63,652 bases of DNA from VRUE01 sp036406595. GTDB lineage: Bacteria > Actinomycetota > Thermoleophilia > Solirubrobacterales > 70-9. A program made the translations under genes and the position numbers. Of the stretch, positions 16,666 to 26,109 are shown in pieces; the stretch's first letter is position 1, and every line of letters starts with the position of its first letter. The notes under the pieces are model-generated. The model did not search any database. It saw nothing but the letters and a program-made list of their open reading frames with translations, and was not told the DNA's origin. The stretch is taken from positions 1-63,652 of the forward strand of contig DASXAR010000027.1 of NCBI GenBank assembly GCA_036406595.1, written 5' to 3'.

Positions 16666-19641
16666 TCAGTTCGAGGCGAGACCGTGGCGGTGGGCGTAGG
16701 ACGCCGCCTCGGTGCGGTTGGCGCAGCCGGTCTTGCGCAGGATGCTGCGGATGTGGTTGGCCGCGGTGTGCTCGCTGATCGTCAGCTCCTCGCCGATCTC
16801 CCGATTGCTGAGCCCTCGCGCAACCAGCTCGAGGATCTGCCCCTCGCGCGGCGAGAGCCCGTCGGGAAGGCCTGCCTCCGGCGCAGGCACCCCGAGCGAG
16901 CGAATCTTCCCCAGCAGCCCCTCCATGCCGATCCGCTCGGCGAGGCCGGCCGCCTCGCCGACCAGCGCCTCAGCCCGCTCCCGGTCGCCATGGCTCCTTG
17001 CGGAGAGGAAGCGCCCGTACTCGTAAGCCGTGTGGGCCAGCCAGGTCATCGCTCCCATCCGCCGGTTCTCCTCCATCGCCCGCTCGAAGTGCCCGACCGC
17101 CCGCTCCGGCTCACCGAGGGTCGCGGCGAGCATGCCCAGGTAGCGATCCGCCGAGCCGTAGCAGGAGACGAGGTGCCCGATCATCACGTTGGTGCCGGCA
17201 AGGCTCTCCAGCTCCGGATAGAGGATCGTCGCCATCCGCTCGTCGCCGACCGCCGAGCTGGCGTCGGTCAAATACGTGAGGCTCGCCAGCCAGAGCGACT
17301 GCCGGAGCTTGTCGATCCCCTCGGCCGCGATACGGGTCAGTTCTCGCCTCACCTCCTCCTCCATCCCGAGCTCCGCCAGCACCGCGACGAGGCCCGGGGC
17401 CCAGGGGCCGCTCCGATTCTCCTCCCCGGCCAGGATTCGAACCGCGGGCGCCAGCTCGGCCAGGCGGCCCTGCTCGCGCCGGATTCCGAACATCTGGATG
17501 CCGTGGACGCCGGACGCGTCCCGCCCGGTCAGCAGCCGGCCCCACTGGCGCGAGCGCTCCGCCCTCAGCTCCGCCTCCGTCAGATCGCCGTCGCAGAGGG
17601 CGATCGCCGAGCCGTAGTGCTCCGCGATGTGATTCATGAACGGCTGCGCGGTCCGCTCCGCCATCTCGCGCAGCTCGGCGACCTCGACGCGGGCGGACTC
17701 CAGGTCGGAGAGGGCGACGAAGGTGGGAACGCGCCACGCCATCGCCTCCGTGTGAAGCTCGGGGTCCTCCAGCTCCTGGCCGAGGCTCTTGCCCTCGGTC
17801 AGCATCGCGAGGATCTCCTCCAGCGGCGTCGTGCCCTGCGCCCAGTAGGAGCTGACCAGGACGCTCGCAAGGCCGGAGCGGTCCCCGTTGCGCCGCGCGA
17901 GGGCGACCGCGTTGCCGCGCACGATCGCCGCCCGCTCCGCCTCGCCTTCGTAGGTGAGCGCCCGGGCCAGGCCGGCCAGCAGCCCGATCTGCAGCTCGTC
18001 GTTCTCCTCGCCCACCTCGGCGAGCGCCTCCTCGAGAAGCGACACCGCTTCCTCGCTGGCGATCCCGGGGCGCCAACAGGCCTCCTCGTAGCCGATCGCC
18101 GCCTGCGCCAGCAGCTCCGCGCTTCCCAGCGCCCGCGCGATCTCGGCCGCCGAGGAGAAAGCCTCCAGCGCGGCGGTCGCCTTGCCGGCCCGGTGGCTTG
18201 CGGCGCCGAGCTCGAGCAGGGCGCCGGCACGCTCCGGCTCCCCCGGAAGGCCGATCTCGAGCGCCGTCCGCAGCCGCATCGCCGCGTCGTCGAAGGCGAG
18301 CGCCGCGCTGGCCGCCCGCGCCGCGCGCAGGTTGTAGTCGATGGCCCGATCGGCGCCGCCGAAGGGGGCCGCCGCGCCGAAGTGATGGGCCAGATCGGTA
18401 AGCGCGCGATCCGACCCTGCGCCCTCGCTCTCGAGGGCCTCCGCGACGCGAAGGTGGAGCTCGGCGCGCCGCAACTGGGAGATCCTGTCGTAGAGCGCCC
18501 GTCGCACGATCTCGTGGGTGAACCGGTAGGCGAGCCGGCGGGAGGGAACCTCCTCGATCATGCCGCTTCCCACCGCCTCCTCGAGGGCGGCGAGGAGCTC
18601 GGGCTCGCTGATCGGGGCCGCACCGGCGATCGAGCGGAGCTCGAACTCCGGCCCGGCCACCGCGGCAAGCTCGAGCAGATCGGAGGTTTTTGGCTGGAGG
18701 CGCGACAAGCGCTCGCTGACCACCTCGCGGACGCTGTCCGGTGTCCCCAGCTCGCTGAGGGGACGGGTGACGCTGACGTGGCCGCCGCGCGCCTCGATCG
18801 CCCCCGTCTCGACCAGCGCGCGCCACAGCTCGCAAACCAGGAAGGCGTTGCCGTCCGTGAGGTCATGCATCGTCGTCGCGAGCTCGCGGAGCTCCGGGCC
18901 CGGATCGGTGCCCGTGGCGCGGCTGACCAGATCGGAAACCTCCGATTCCGAGAGGCCCGAGAGGCGCATCCGCACCACGTCCTCGGAGCGGCGCAGGTCG
19001 GCAAGCGCCTCCGACAGCGCGGCGGGCATCTCCACGTCGGAGTCGCGAAAGGTCGCGAGCAGCAGCAGGCGCCCGTTCCAGGCCGAGCGGGACAGGTGGC
19101 GGAGCAGGAGAAGCGTCGGGACATCCGCCCAGTGCCCGTCCTCGATGACCAGCAGGACTGGCCTCCCGCGGCTGATGATGGCGAGGAGATTCGCGAACGC
19201 GGTGTGGAGGCGGTGGCGCTCGGTGTCCGGATCGGCGGCGATCGGCTCGGGGAGCTCGCCCACCACGGCGGGCAGCTCCGGCAGAAGCCGGGTCAGCTCA
19301 CCGCCGCCGGCGCCGAGCGCCTCGCGCAGCTCCTCCGGGTCCGCCGCGTGGACGAGGCGGTCCAGTGCTTCCACGAAGGGGCCGTACGGCGTGCGCACGA
19401 CCGCGTCGCAGGACCCGTATAGGACCAGCGCCCCCTGCTCCGCGGCGCGGGCGGCAAACTCGCGGGCCAGCCGGCTCTTCCCGGCGCCCGCCTCGCCGGC
19501 CAGCAGCGCGACGCGCCGCTGCTCGCCCTCCGCCATCGGCATCAGATTGTGGAGCTTCTCCAGCTCGGCCGCACGGCCGACGAACGGCGTGGCGGCGGTT
19601 GCGAGGAGCGAGCCCGGAAGGTCCCGAACCTCGGCATCCAT
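16666..19641 (-). CDS. Large ATP-binding LuxR-family transcriptional regulator (LAL type)
   Basis: A 991-residue regulator. An AAA-type ATPase is at the N-terminus: Walker A LLAGEAGAGKSRLA (about 46-59) and Walker B VLLVIEDGHWAD (about 165-176). A long helical, TPR-like sensor region (about 350-910) follows. The C-terminus is a LuxR helix-turn-helix (LSPREGQILELVARGLSNRE, then TISEHTAANHIRSILRKTG, about 925-985). Proteins of this layout bind ATP and an inducer, oligomerise and activate nearby operons. It is divergent from the flavin oxidase gene at 19789, its most likely target. ATG 19641 gives the family's usual short lead before the ATPase. Confidence 0.93.
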   Translation of the reverse strand: MDAEVRDLPGSLLATAATPFVGRAAELEKLHNLMPMAEGEQRRVALLAGEAGAGKSRLAREFAARAAEQGALVLYGSCDAVVRTPYGPFVEALDRLVHAADPEELREALGAGGGELTRLLPELPAVVGELPEPIAADPDTERHRLHTAFANLLAIISRGRPVLLVIEDGHWADVPTLLLLRHLSRSAWNGRLLLLATFRDSDVEMPAALSEALADLRRSEDVVRMRLSGLSESEVSDLVSRATGTDPGPELRELATTMHDLTDGNAFLVCELWRALVETGAIEARGGHVSVTRPLSELGTPDSVREVVSERLSRLQPKTSDLLELAAVAGPEFELRSIAGAAPISEPELLAALEEAVGSGMIEEVPSRRLAYRFTHEIVRRALYDRISQLRRAELHLRVAEALESEGAGSDRALTDLAHHFGAAAPFGGADRAIDYNLRAARAASAALAFDDAAMRLRTALEIGLPGEPERAGALLELGAASHRAGKATAALEAFSSAAEIARALGSAELLAQAAIGYEEACWRPGIASEEAVSLLEEALAEVGEENDELQIGLLAGLARALTYEGEAERAAIVRGNAVALARRNGDRSGLASVLVSSYWAQGTTPLEEILAMLTEGKSLGQELEDPELHTEAMAWRVPTFVALSDLESARVEVAELREMAERTAQPFMNHIAEHYGSAIALCDGDLTEAELRAERSRQWGRLLTGRDASGVHGIQMFGIRREQGRLAELAPAVRILAGEENRSGPWAPGLVAVLAELGMEEEVRRELTRIAAEGIDKLRQSLWLASLTYLTDASSAVGDERMATILYPELESLAGTNVMIGHLVSCYGSADRYLGMLAATLGEPERAVGHFERAMEENRRMGAMTWLAHTAYEYGRFLSARSHGDRERAEALVGEAAGLAERIGMEGLLGKIRSLGVPAPEAGLPDGLSPREGQILELVARGLSNREIGEELTISEHTAANHIRSILRKTGCANRTEAASYAHRHGLASN

Positions 19642-19707
19642 GCGTGGGACGATAGTCAGTCCTGATCATTCGCGCCAGTCGAAACGGCCCGCTGCCACTT
19701 GGAAATT

Positions 19708-19723
19708 GGGTCAGAACGGGTCA
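19708..19723 (+). promoter_or_regulatory. GGGTCA direct repeat in divergent regulator/oxidase promoter region
   Basis: Two GGGTCA hexamers start at 19708 and 19718, exactly 10 bp apart, so they face the same side of the helix. They lie in the 147-bp gap between the LuxR regulator gene and the flavin oxidase gene. Such a spacing is common for dimer-bound activator sites. That this is the LuxR protein's site is inference. Confidence 0.35.
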
Positions 19724-19788
19724 TGACAGACCGATGCGCGCCACCTAGCCTCGAGTGAGATGAAGGTCCCCGAGACGAGGAGAGACGC

Positions 19789-21183
19789 GTGAGCACCACA
19801 GACGCACTGACCCAGGAGGCCCGCAAGGAGCTGGCCGGCTTCGACGGCAGGCTGACCGCCCCCGACGACCCCGGTTACGAGGAGGCCCGCCGGGTCTACA
19901 ACGCGATGATCGACCGGCGTCCGGCGCTGATCGCCAACTGCACAACCGCTGAGGAGGTCGCGGGCGTCGTCTCCTTCGCCGCCAACCACGACCTTCTGCT
20001 CGCCGTGCGTGGCGGCGGCCACAACGGTGCCGGCCTCGGCACAGTCGACGACGGCGTCGTGATCGACCTCTCGGGCTTGAAGCAAATCGAGGTGGACCCG
20101 GGTGCCCGCACGGTCCGCGTCGGCGGAGGCTGCACCTGGGGCGAAGTGGACGCGGCGACCGGCGAGCACGGACTCGCGACCCCGAGCGGCATCATCTCGA
20201 CGACGGGCGTCGGCGGCCTGACGCTCGGCGGCGGCATGGGGCACCTGAGCCGCAAATGCGGGCTCAGCATCGACAACGTGCTCGAGGCCGAGGTGGTGCT
20301 CGCAAGCGGCGAGCTGGTCCGCGCCAGCGCGAACGAGAACCCCGACCTGTTCTGGGCGATCCGCGGCGGCGGCGGCAACTTCGGCGTCGTCACCTCTTTC
20401 CTCTTCCGCCTCCATGACGTGGGCACGGTCACCGGCGGGCCGACCTTCTGGCCGGCGGAGGCCGGTGCGGAGATCCTCAGCGCCTATCGCGAGTTCCTCC
20501 CGAACGCGCCGCGCGAGCTGAACGGCTTCTTCCTCTTTGCCAGCGTTCCGCCCGCTCCGCCCTTCCCCGAGGAGCTGCACATGCAGAAGGTCTGCGGAGT
20601 CGTCTGGTGCTACATCGGCGGCGCCGAGGACGCCGCGGCGGAGATGGCGCCGCTCCTGGACGCGGTCTCCGAGCCTGCGATGCACGGGCCCCACGAAATG
20701 CCGTTCTCAGCGCTGCAGAGCGCCTTCGACGGGGTCTATCCGAAGGGTGAGCAGTGGTACTGGCGGGCGGACTTCGTCAAGGAGATCCCCGACGAGGCCG
20801 TCGCGGCCCACGCCCGCTACGGGCCGGAGATGCCGACCTGGAAATCGACCATGCACATGTACCCGATCGACGGGGCCGCGCATGACGTCGGCCCGGCCGA
20901 CACACCCTGGGGCTACCGCGACGCCGTCTGGGGATCGGTCTTCGCGGGGGTCGACCCAGACCCGGCGAACTCCGAGGAGATCCGCCGCTGGAGCGTCGAC
21001 TACTTCGAAGCGCTCCATCCCTACTCGGCCGGCGGCGCCTACGTGAACATGATGATGGACGAGGGCCAGGAGCGGGTCCGGGCGAGCTACGGCGACAACT
21101 ACGCCCGTCTCGCGCAGATCAAGGCGCAGTACGACCCGAAGAACCTGTTCCGCGTCAACCAGAACATCCAGCCCGCGAGCTAG
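19789..21183 (+). CDS. Berberine-bridge-enzyme-like FAD oxidoreductase, probable bicovalent flavin
   Basis: A 464-residue flavin oxidase/dehydrogenase of the p-cresol methylhydroxylase fold. The FAD domain shows LLAVRGGGHNGAGLG with His78, the usual 8-alpha-histidyl attachment site, and GGLTLGGGMGHLSRKCGLSI with Cys157, the usual 6-S-cysteinyl site, so the flavin is probably bound at both positions. The C-terminal BBE domain is visible as YVNMMMDEG...YARLAQIKAQYDPKNLFR. Known members oxidise carbohydrates, alkaloids or antibiotics. The GTG 19789 follows a GAGGAGAG ribosome site. Because of the divergent LuxR regulator gene, expression is probably inducer-dependent. The substrate is unknown. 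Confidence 0.9.
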   Translation: MSTTDALTQEARKELAGFDGRLTAPDDPGYEEARRVYNAMIDRRPALIANCTTAEEVAGVVSFAANHDLLLAVRGGGHNGAGLGTVDDGVVIDLSGLKQIEVDPGARTVRVGGGCTWGEVDAATGEHGLATPSGIISTTGVGGLTLGGGMGHLSRKCGLSIDNVLEAEVVLASGELVRASANENPDLFWAIRGGGGNFGVVTSFLFRLHDVGTVTGGPTFWPAEAGAEILSAYREFLPNAPRELNGFFLFASVPPAPPFPEELHMQKVCGVVWCYIGGAEDAAAEMAPLLDAVSEPAMHGPHEMPFSALQSAFDGVYPKGEQWYWRADFVKEIPDEAVAAHARYGPEMPTWKSTMHMYPIDGAAHDVGPADTPWGYRDAVWGSVFAGVDPDPANSEEIRRWSVDYFEALHPYSAGGAYVNMMMDEGQERVRASYGDNYARLAQIKAQYDPKNLFRVNQNIQPAS

Positions 21184-21620
21184 GCGCCAAGCGCTTCGGA
21201 GATCGCCGCGATCGCGGCGATCTCCGCCTCGCCGGCCGGCTGGTCGCCGCCCTCGTCCTTGGCGGCGGCGACCCGGTCGGCCAGCGAGAGGACGAAGCGC
21301 CGGTAATCGTCGACCTCCTGGGGATCCGCCTTGCGCTCGAGCAGCTCGACGGCCTCGCGGAGCTGGCCCAGCCCGCGCTCGCGGAGCTCCTCCGGCGAGT
21401 GGGCGCGGGTGCGATCCATCTGCGGCTTGCCCGATACCAGCTCGTCGAGCAGCTGCGACTCGCCGTGCTCCTTGCGGGCCTCCCCGTAGGCCTTCGCCAT
21501 CGCGAAGGACTCGCGGAACGTGCCGCCGCGCTGGGCGGTCGAGACGATCATGCCGGCGCCGGTCGGCCCCTCCGCGATCAGCTCCCACTCCTCGGCGCTG
21601 AAATCGGCCTTGCCCGTCAT
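21180..21620 (-). CDS. Hypothetical helical protein
   Basis: 146 residues, predicted mostly helical and acidic, without signal peptide or membrane helix. It opens with FSAEEWELIAEGPTGAGMIV and includes ELRERGLGQLREAVELLERK, a possible short coiled coil. The ATG at 21620 follows GGAGGT at the right distance, which supports a real gene. It is convergent with the oxidase gene, overlapping its stop by 4 nt. The opening resembles proteins I have seen in actinobacteria beside TerB-like or stress genes, but I cannot name a family with confidence. Confidence 0.6.
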   Translation of the reverse strand: MTGKADFSAEEWELIAEGPTGAGMIVSTAQRGGTFRESFAMAKAYGEARKEHGESQLLDELVSGKPQMDRTRAHSPEELRERGLGQLREAVELLERKADPQEVDDYRRFVLSLADRVAAAKDEGGDQPAGEAEIAAIAAISEALGA

Positions 21621-21754
21621 CGGTACCTCCTTGGTCGCGGAGCGATTCCTCCCGAAACTATCGCGCTCGCAAGGTGCTCTGTAGGTTCGAAGGCGAACCG
21701 CAGGCGGGCGCAGAACTCTGCGGCACCGGATCCGACCAGGATTGGAGGCGAAGG

Positions 21755-23224
21755 ATGGCCCGGCCGGCAGGGGGGCACGGATGGAGGCTCTGGACCGCCG
21801 CGGCGGTTGCCCTGGCGGCGCTTGCCGCCGTCGCCTCGCCGGGGGCGAGCGCATCCACCTGGTCGGCCTTGAGGCTTCCCGGGAGCGCCGGCAAGGTGTT
21901 CCTGCTCGGGGCCTCCTGCCCCTCGAGCTCGTTCTGCGTCGCGGTCGGCACCAACAACCTGATCGCGTCCTCGACCAACCCGGGTGGCGGCGCCGCGGCC
22001 TGGGACGTCGTCTACGCGGGTGAGGGACCCTGGGACAACACCGACAGCTGGCCGACTCCCGAAATCTCCGGCCGCCAGATCCAGGCGGTCTCCTGTCCGT
22101 CGCGGAGCCTCTGCGCCGCCGTCACGGACCAGGGGAACATCTACAGCTCCACCCAGCCGACGGGCCCGGCATCTGCCTGGAAGGTCACCCAGATCGACGG
22201 CAATGGCCGCAATACGCACCTCGAGGGAGTCTCCTGTCCCACCGCTTCGCTATGCGTCGCGGTCACCGGAGGGCGCAACGACAGCGGCAGGGTGCTCACC
22301 TCGACCGACCCGACAGGGGGGCCGGCGGCCTGGCAGCAGACGCAGCTGGACGAAACGCTCGACCTGCGGGCCGTCTCCTGCGGCTCACCGACGCTCTGCG
22401 TCGCGGTCGGGGACGAAGGGCGGATCGTCTACTCCACCAACCCGAGAGGGGGCGCGGCGGCCTGGGACGTGATCGGCGCGCCCGCAGGGCCGGGGAGCCT
22501 GCGTGCGATCTCGTGCGTGCTCGCGGCGCTCTGCGTCAGCGGCAACAAGAGCGGCAACCTGCTGAGCTCGAGCCACCCCGCCGCCGGCCTGTCGAGCTGG
22601 AAGGAGGTGGCCGGTGGCGGCTCGGTTCAGATCACCGGGGTTTCGTGCCCCTCGGCGTCGCAGTGCCTGGTCGTCGACAACAACGGCGACGTCATCACCT
22701 CGACCAATCCCACCGGCGGCGCCGGTGCGTGGACGTTCGACAACCTCCTGCCTTTCACCGAGGCGGAGGGAAACGCCCTCTTCGGCGCCTCCTGCCCATC
22801 CTCGACGTTGTGCGTGCTGACCGGGGCGCGTGGGCAGATCTTCAGCAGCGATGCGCCTTTCGCCACGGACCCCGGGCCGTCACGGAGAGGCCGGGCCCGC
22901 CGGCCAAGGCGCCCCCGGGTGAAGATCGCCGGCGTCCGCCTGCCCTTCCGCAATCAGCTCCGCCGCGGCAGGGGCAGGGTGCTGATCCGCTTCTACGCGC
23001 GGGGGCGGGTGCGCCGCTTCATGTGCAGGTTCGACCACAGGGGCCCGTTCCGGCGCTGCCGCTCGCCGAAGCGCTACCGAGTCGGGGTGGGCAGGCATGT
23101 CTTCCGGGTCCGGGCGATCGGCGTGACGGGTCTCCGGGGGCCGGTCACCCGCGAACGGATCGTCATTCCCCAGCTGTGCCGCAAAGCGAAGCTGGGGCCG
23201 ACCAACTGCCTGCGGGGCGGATAG
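21755..23224 (+). CDS. Secreted repeat protein, probable beta-propeller
   Basis: 489 residues with a signal peptide (LWTAAAVALAALAAVASPGASA). It contains about seven repeats of roughly 45 residues whose core is VSCPS.SLCVAV, then a glycine turn, then ST.P.GG..AW. Each repeat has a paired Cys in the SC...C pattern, as in secreted propellers with one disulfide per blade. The last 110 residues are very basic (RRGRARRPRRPR) and include a small beta domain with further cysteines. ATG 21755 follows TTGGAGGCG. It is the first of three tandem genes for exported proteins. Function unknown; surface attachment or cell-wall binding would suit the basic tail. Confidence 0.72.
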   Translation: MARPAGGHGWRLWTAAAVALAALAAVASPGASASTWSALRLPGSAGKVFLLGASCPSSSFCVAVGTNNLIASSTNPGGGAAAWDVVYAGEGPWDNTDSWPTPEISGRQIQAVSCPSRSLCAAVTDQGNIYSSTQPTGPASAWKVTQIDGNGRNTHLEGVSCPTASLCVAVTGGRNDSGRVLTSTDPTGGPAAWQQTQLDETLDLRAVSCGSPTLCVAVGDEGRIVYSTNPRGGAAAWDVIGAPAGPGSLRAISCVLAALCVSGNKSGNLLSSSHPAAGLSSWKEVAGGGSVQITGVSCPSASQCLVVDNNGDVITSTNPTGGAGAWTFDNLLPFTEAEGNALFGASCPSSTLCVLTGARGQIFSSDAPFATDPGPSRRGRARRPRRPRVKIAGVRLPFRNQLRRGRGRVLIRFYARGRVRRFMCRFDHRGPFRRCRSPKRYRVGVGRHVFRVRAIGVTGLRGPVTRERIVIPQLCRKAKLGPTNCLRGG

Positions 23225-23279
23225 ATCGGCCGGCGGCGCAGGAGCTTGAGTTCGACTCCTGAGCTGCCGATGGCTGGGA

Positions 23280-23906
23280 ATGCGGTTCGGTGCCCCGGTC
23301 AAGCCCTGGCGCATGGTTGCGGCCTTCGTGCTCGCCGCCGCCGCATGCCTCTCACTGATTTCTCGAGGTCGGGATGGCGGCGACGCGGCGGGCGACCCCG
23401 GCCTCCCGAGCTCCAGCAACCCGCACTACTCAAAGGACCTCGGCCCGGCGAACATCCCCCTGCCCTCCGGGGGCTGGGACGCGACCGGACGGGTCATCTG
23501 GGTCCCGCCGAAGGTCCTGACCAACGAGCCTCCCGGCGCGGTTCTGAGGCGGCCCTGGTCCTTCAGGAGGGTCTGCGAGAGGAGCTGCAGGATCGTCTTC
23601 TCGCGTTGGACCCTCTACGGGCCGAGCGTGACCGTGCTGGTCATGCACGGCCGGGCGTTCACCGCGAAGTTCCCCCCGGTGACGGTCCCATGCGCCTACC
23701 CGCGAGGCTCCTCATATCCGCGCCGCCGGTATGGGCAGAGCCATGACAGCTACAGGCTCTGGTGGTCGCACGATCACACGCAGATTCACGCCATAGAGCA
23801 CCGGACGGAAACCGGCTGCTATCGAACCCCCGACCCGCCGGACGTCACCCGCTGGCGGGCGAGTCGCAGCCGGGGACGGGTCGGCGCGGACGGAGGGCTC
23901 TCCTAG
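23280..23906 (+). CDS. Secreted protein of unknown function
   Basis: 208 residues beginning with a hydrophobic export signal (RMVAAFVLAAAACLSLIS). The mature part carries two aromatic/cysteine-rich blocks: WSFRRVCERSCRIVFSRWTL and, near the end, WWSHDHTQIHAIEHRTETGC. I recall similar W.F...C...C..VF.R blocks in other exported proteins of this bacterial group, but no activity is known to me. No clear ribosome site precedes the ATG. It lies 55 nt after the propeller-like gene and in the same direction. Confidence 0.6.
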   Translation: MRFGAPVKPWRMVAAFVLAAAACLSLISRGRDGGDAAGDPGLPSSSNPHYSKDLGPANIPLPSGGWDATGRVIWVPPKVLTNEPPGAVLRRPWSFRRVCERSCRIVFSRWTLYGPSVTVLVMHGRAFTAKFPPVTVPCAYPRGSSYPRRRYGQSHDSYRLWWSHDHTQIHAIEHRTETGCYRTPDPPDVTRWRASRSRGRVGADGGLS

Positions 23907-23961
23907 CGGCGGCGCTGAGGCAGGCGCTGGCGATTCTCCCTTCCGGATGTAGGCTGGATGC

Positions 23962-24450
23962 GTGCGACGTACCGTCGCGGCGTTGATCGTTTCGCTATCG
24001 CTGGTCTCGCTCTGCGGGATCGCCCTTGGGAAGGGCTCGACCTTCAGGCCGGCACCGGGGTATCCGCACAGCACACTGGCCATCAAGCTCGCCGGCAAGC
24101 CGCGCGCCGGGAAGGTCATCAAGCTCGCGGTCACGGGATCGAATGCCCCCTTCGAGATCGGCGGAGCCGGCAGCGGCAGCTACCTCGCGTATCAGCTGGA
24201 CGCCTTCGCGCAGAACGCGAAGGTGATCGGGAAGTGCCCCCGCTCGTTCGCCGCGGAGCTCCAGAACGAGGTCAACCTCGGCATCACCCGGATCGCGCAG
24301 GGACTGAACGAGGGCTTCTACGGACACTTCCGGATCCCGATTCGCGTCCAGACCAGCCGCAGCGTGCGGCACATCGTCATCTGTGCCTACAGCCGCCTGA
24401 TCGAAGACGACGCCGCGGTCTCGGCGCTCGGCTTCACGCTCCGCCGCTGA
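23962..24450 (+). CDS. Small secreted protein of unknown function
   Basis: 162 residues with a signal peptide (RRTVAALIVSLSLVSLCGIALG). The mature protein looks like one beta-sandwich domain: KAGKVIKLAVTGSNAP-type strands, then YLAYQLDAFAQNAK, and two cysteines (KCPR and VICAY) that could form one disulfide. The GTG start at 23962 is followed at once by basic residues, as expected for a signal peptide. It is the third exported protein in a row on this strand. The role is unknown. Confidence 0.62.
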   Translation: MRRTVAALIVSLSLVSLCGIALGKGSTFRPAPGYPHSTLAIKLAGKPRAGKVIKLAVTGSNAPFEIGGAGSGSYLAYQLDAFAQNAKVIGKCPRSFAAELQNEVNLGITRIAQGLNEGFYGHFRIPIRVQTSRSVRHIVICAYSRLIEDDAAVSALGFTLRR

Positions 24451-24509
24451 CCGAAAGTCGTCCATTCACCGGCGCTTGACCCGCGAGACGGAGGCGCGGA
24501 GGATCGCCT

Positions 24510-24590
24510 ATGCCCGCCGTAATGACTCCGCAGGTCCGAACCGTCGACGGAGCTCGGATCAGATACGCGGACAGCGGCGGCTCGCGAACC
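24510..24590 (+). pseudogene. 5' fragment of an alpha/beta-hydrolase gene
   Basis: A GGAGG ribosome site precedes ATG 24510. The reading frame then gives VRTVDGARIRYADSGGS, the characteristic first strand of alpha/beta hydrolases. After about 25 codons the similarity stops and the frame runs into the 3' end of the opposite-strand MFS gene. No catalytic part is present. It looks like a hydrolase gene truncated when the MFS/TetR pair arrived. Confidence 0.5.
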
Positions 24591-24631
24591 CGTTGGATCC
24601 AAGCCCCACTCCGGACGAAGGAGCCCGACCG

Positions 24632-26053
24632 CTACCGCACCGCCGCCGGCTCGGTCAGGTCGCGCATCGACGGTCGCCACATCACGCCAACGGCGATGGC
24701 CAACGCCAGGGCGAGGGAGACCGCCGACCCGGCGAGCGGGGCGCCGATCGCGCCGGCGAGCGAATGGGCCGACCCGTCGGCCCCGCCGGCTCCTGCGAAA
24801 ACGGTCACCATGACCGAGATGCCGATGGCGCCGCCAAGCTGGTGAGCCGCGTTGACCAGCCCGGAGGCGGCTCCTGCGTCCCCGTCGCCCACGTCGGCGA
24901 TGCCGGCGCTCGTGAGTGGCGTGAACGCCGAGCCCATTCCGAAGCCCATGAGCATCAGAGGAACGCCGATGCCCGGCAGGAATGCAGTGCCGGCATCGAC
25001 CTGGCTCAGCCAGGTCGCTCCGATCGTGGCCAGCGCCAGGCCGGCGGCCAGCAGCCGCATGTCGCCGATCCGGGCGGCGACGCGGGGCACCACCCGGACG
25101 AGCCCCAGAATGACCAGTGTCATCGGCAGGAACGCAACACCCGCCTCGAGGGGCGAGTAACCGCGGACACCCTGGAAATACTGGGTGAGGAAGAAGAACA
25201 TCGCGTACATCCCGCCGACGGCCAGGAGACGGGCCACATATGCCCCGGAGCGCAAGCGACTGGCGAACAGGCGCAGCGGCGTGACCGGCTGCTCGGCTCG
25301 CCGCTCGATCGCCACGAACGTTGCGAGCAGCAGCAGGCCGGCGGCGAAGGCCATGACTGTCACGGCGTCTCCCCAGCCGTCGGAGGCGGCGCGGATGAAA
25401 CCGAAGACGATCGCGGTCATACCGCTCACGCACGCGACCGCCCCGGGGAGATCGAAGTGGCCGTCGCGCGGCTCGGTGTCGGGCAGGAACCGCGGCGACA
25501 GCGCCACCAGCGCGGTGCCGATCGGGACGTTGATGAACAATCCCCAGCGCCACGACAGCAGGTCGGTCAGCAAGCCGCCGACGAGCACTCCGATGGTCGC
25601 GCCGGCCGCCGACGCCGAGGCGTACATGGCAATCACACGGGTGCGCTCGTCGCTCTCGTGGAAGGTGGTCGTCAACAGCGCCAGCGTGGCCGGAGCGGCG
25701 ATCGCGGCGCCGATTCCCTGTACGGCGCGGGCGGCCAGAAGCCAGGCCTCGGACTGTGCGACGCCGGCGGCCAGCGAGGCTGCCGTGAACAGACTCAGCC
25801 CCGCCATGAACACGCGGCGCCGGCCGAGCAGGTCGCCCGCCCGAGCCCCGAGCAGCAGCAGGCCGCCGAAGGTGAGGATGTAGCCATTCTGGACCCAGGA
25901 GAGCCCGGTGGAGGAGAAGCCGAGGTCGGCGTGGATCTGGGGAAGCGCGGTGATGATGATCGACACGTCCAGCACGATCATCAGCTGGCAGGTGAGAACG
26001 ATCGCCAGGACGAGGTTGGAAGGGGTGGGACGGGGAAAGCGGGAGAGCGACAT
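24632..26053 (-). CDS. MFS drug exporter, DHA2 (EmrB/QacA) family
   Basis: A 473-residue inner-membrane proton-coupled exporter with 14 hydrophobic helices. Helix 1 has the DHA2 motif LMIVLDVSIIITALPQI. The loop GARAGDLLGRRRVFMAGL is the MFS motif A. SWRWGLFINVPIGTALVAL in helix 5 is the family's motif C-adjacent block. It stands back to back with a TetR gene, and the gap contains three identical-architecture palindromes, so repression by that TetR and induction by an exported compound are likely. The start ATG 26053 begins directly before the first helix. Substrate unknown; toxic lipophilic compounds are usual. Confidence 0.93.
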   Translation of the reverse strand: MSLSRFPRPTPSNLVLAIVLTCQLMIVLDVSIIITALPQIHADLGFSSTGLSWVQNGYILTFGGLLLLGARAGDLLGRRRVFMAGLSLFTAASLAAGVAQSEAWLLAARAVQGIGAAIAAPATLALLTTTFHESDERTRVIAMYASASAAGATIGVLVGGLLTDLLSWRWGLFINVPIGTALVALSPRFLPDTEPRDGHFDLPGAVACVSGMTAIVFGFIRAASDGWGDAVTVMAFAAGLLLLATFVAIERRAEQPVTPLRLFASRLRSGAYVARLLAVGGMYAMFFFLTQYFQGVRGYSPLEAGVAFLPMTLVILGLVRVVPRVAARIGDMRLLAAGLALATIGATWLSQVDAGTAFLPGIGVPLMLMGFGMGSAFTPLTSAGIADVGDGDAGAASGLVNAAHQLGGAIGISVMVTVFAGAGGADGSAHSLAGAIGAPLAGSAVSLALALAIAVGVMWRPSMRDLTEPAAVR

Positions 26054-26109
26054 GTAGGGGGATCTCTTTCTTGAAAGACGGGAGGTGGACCGAATGCGTG
26101 AGCTAAAAT

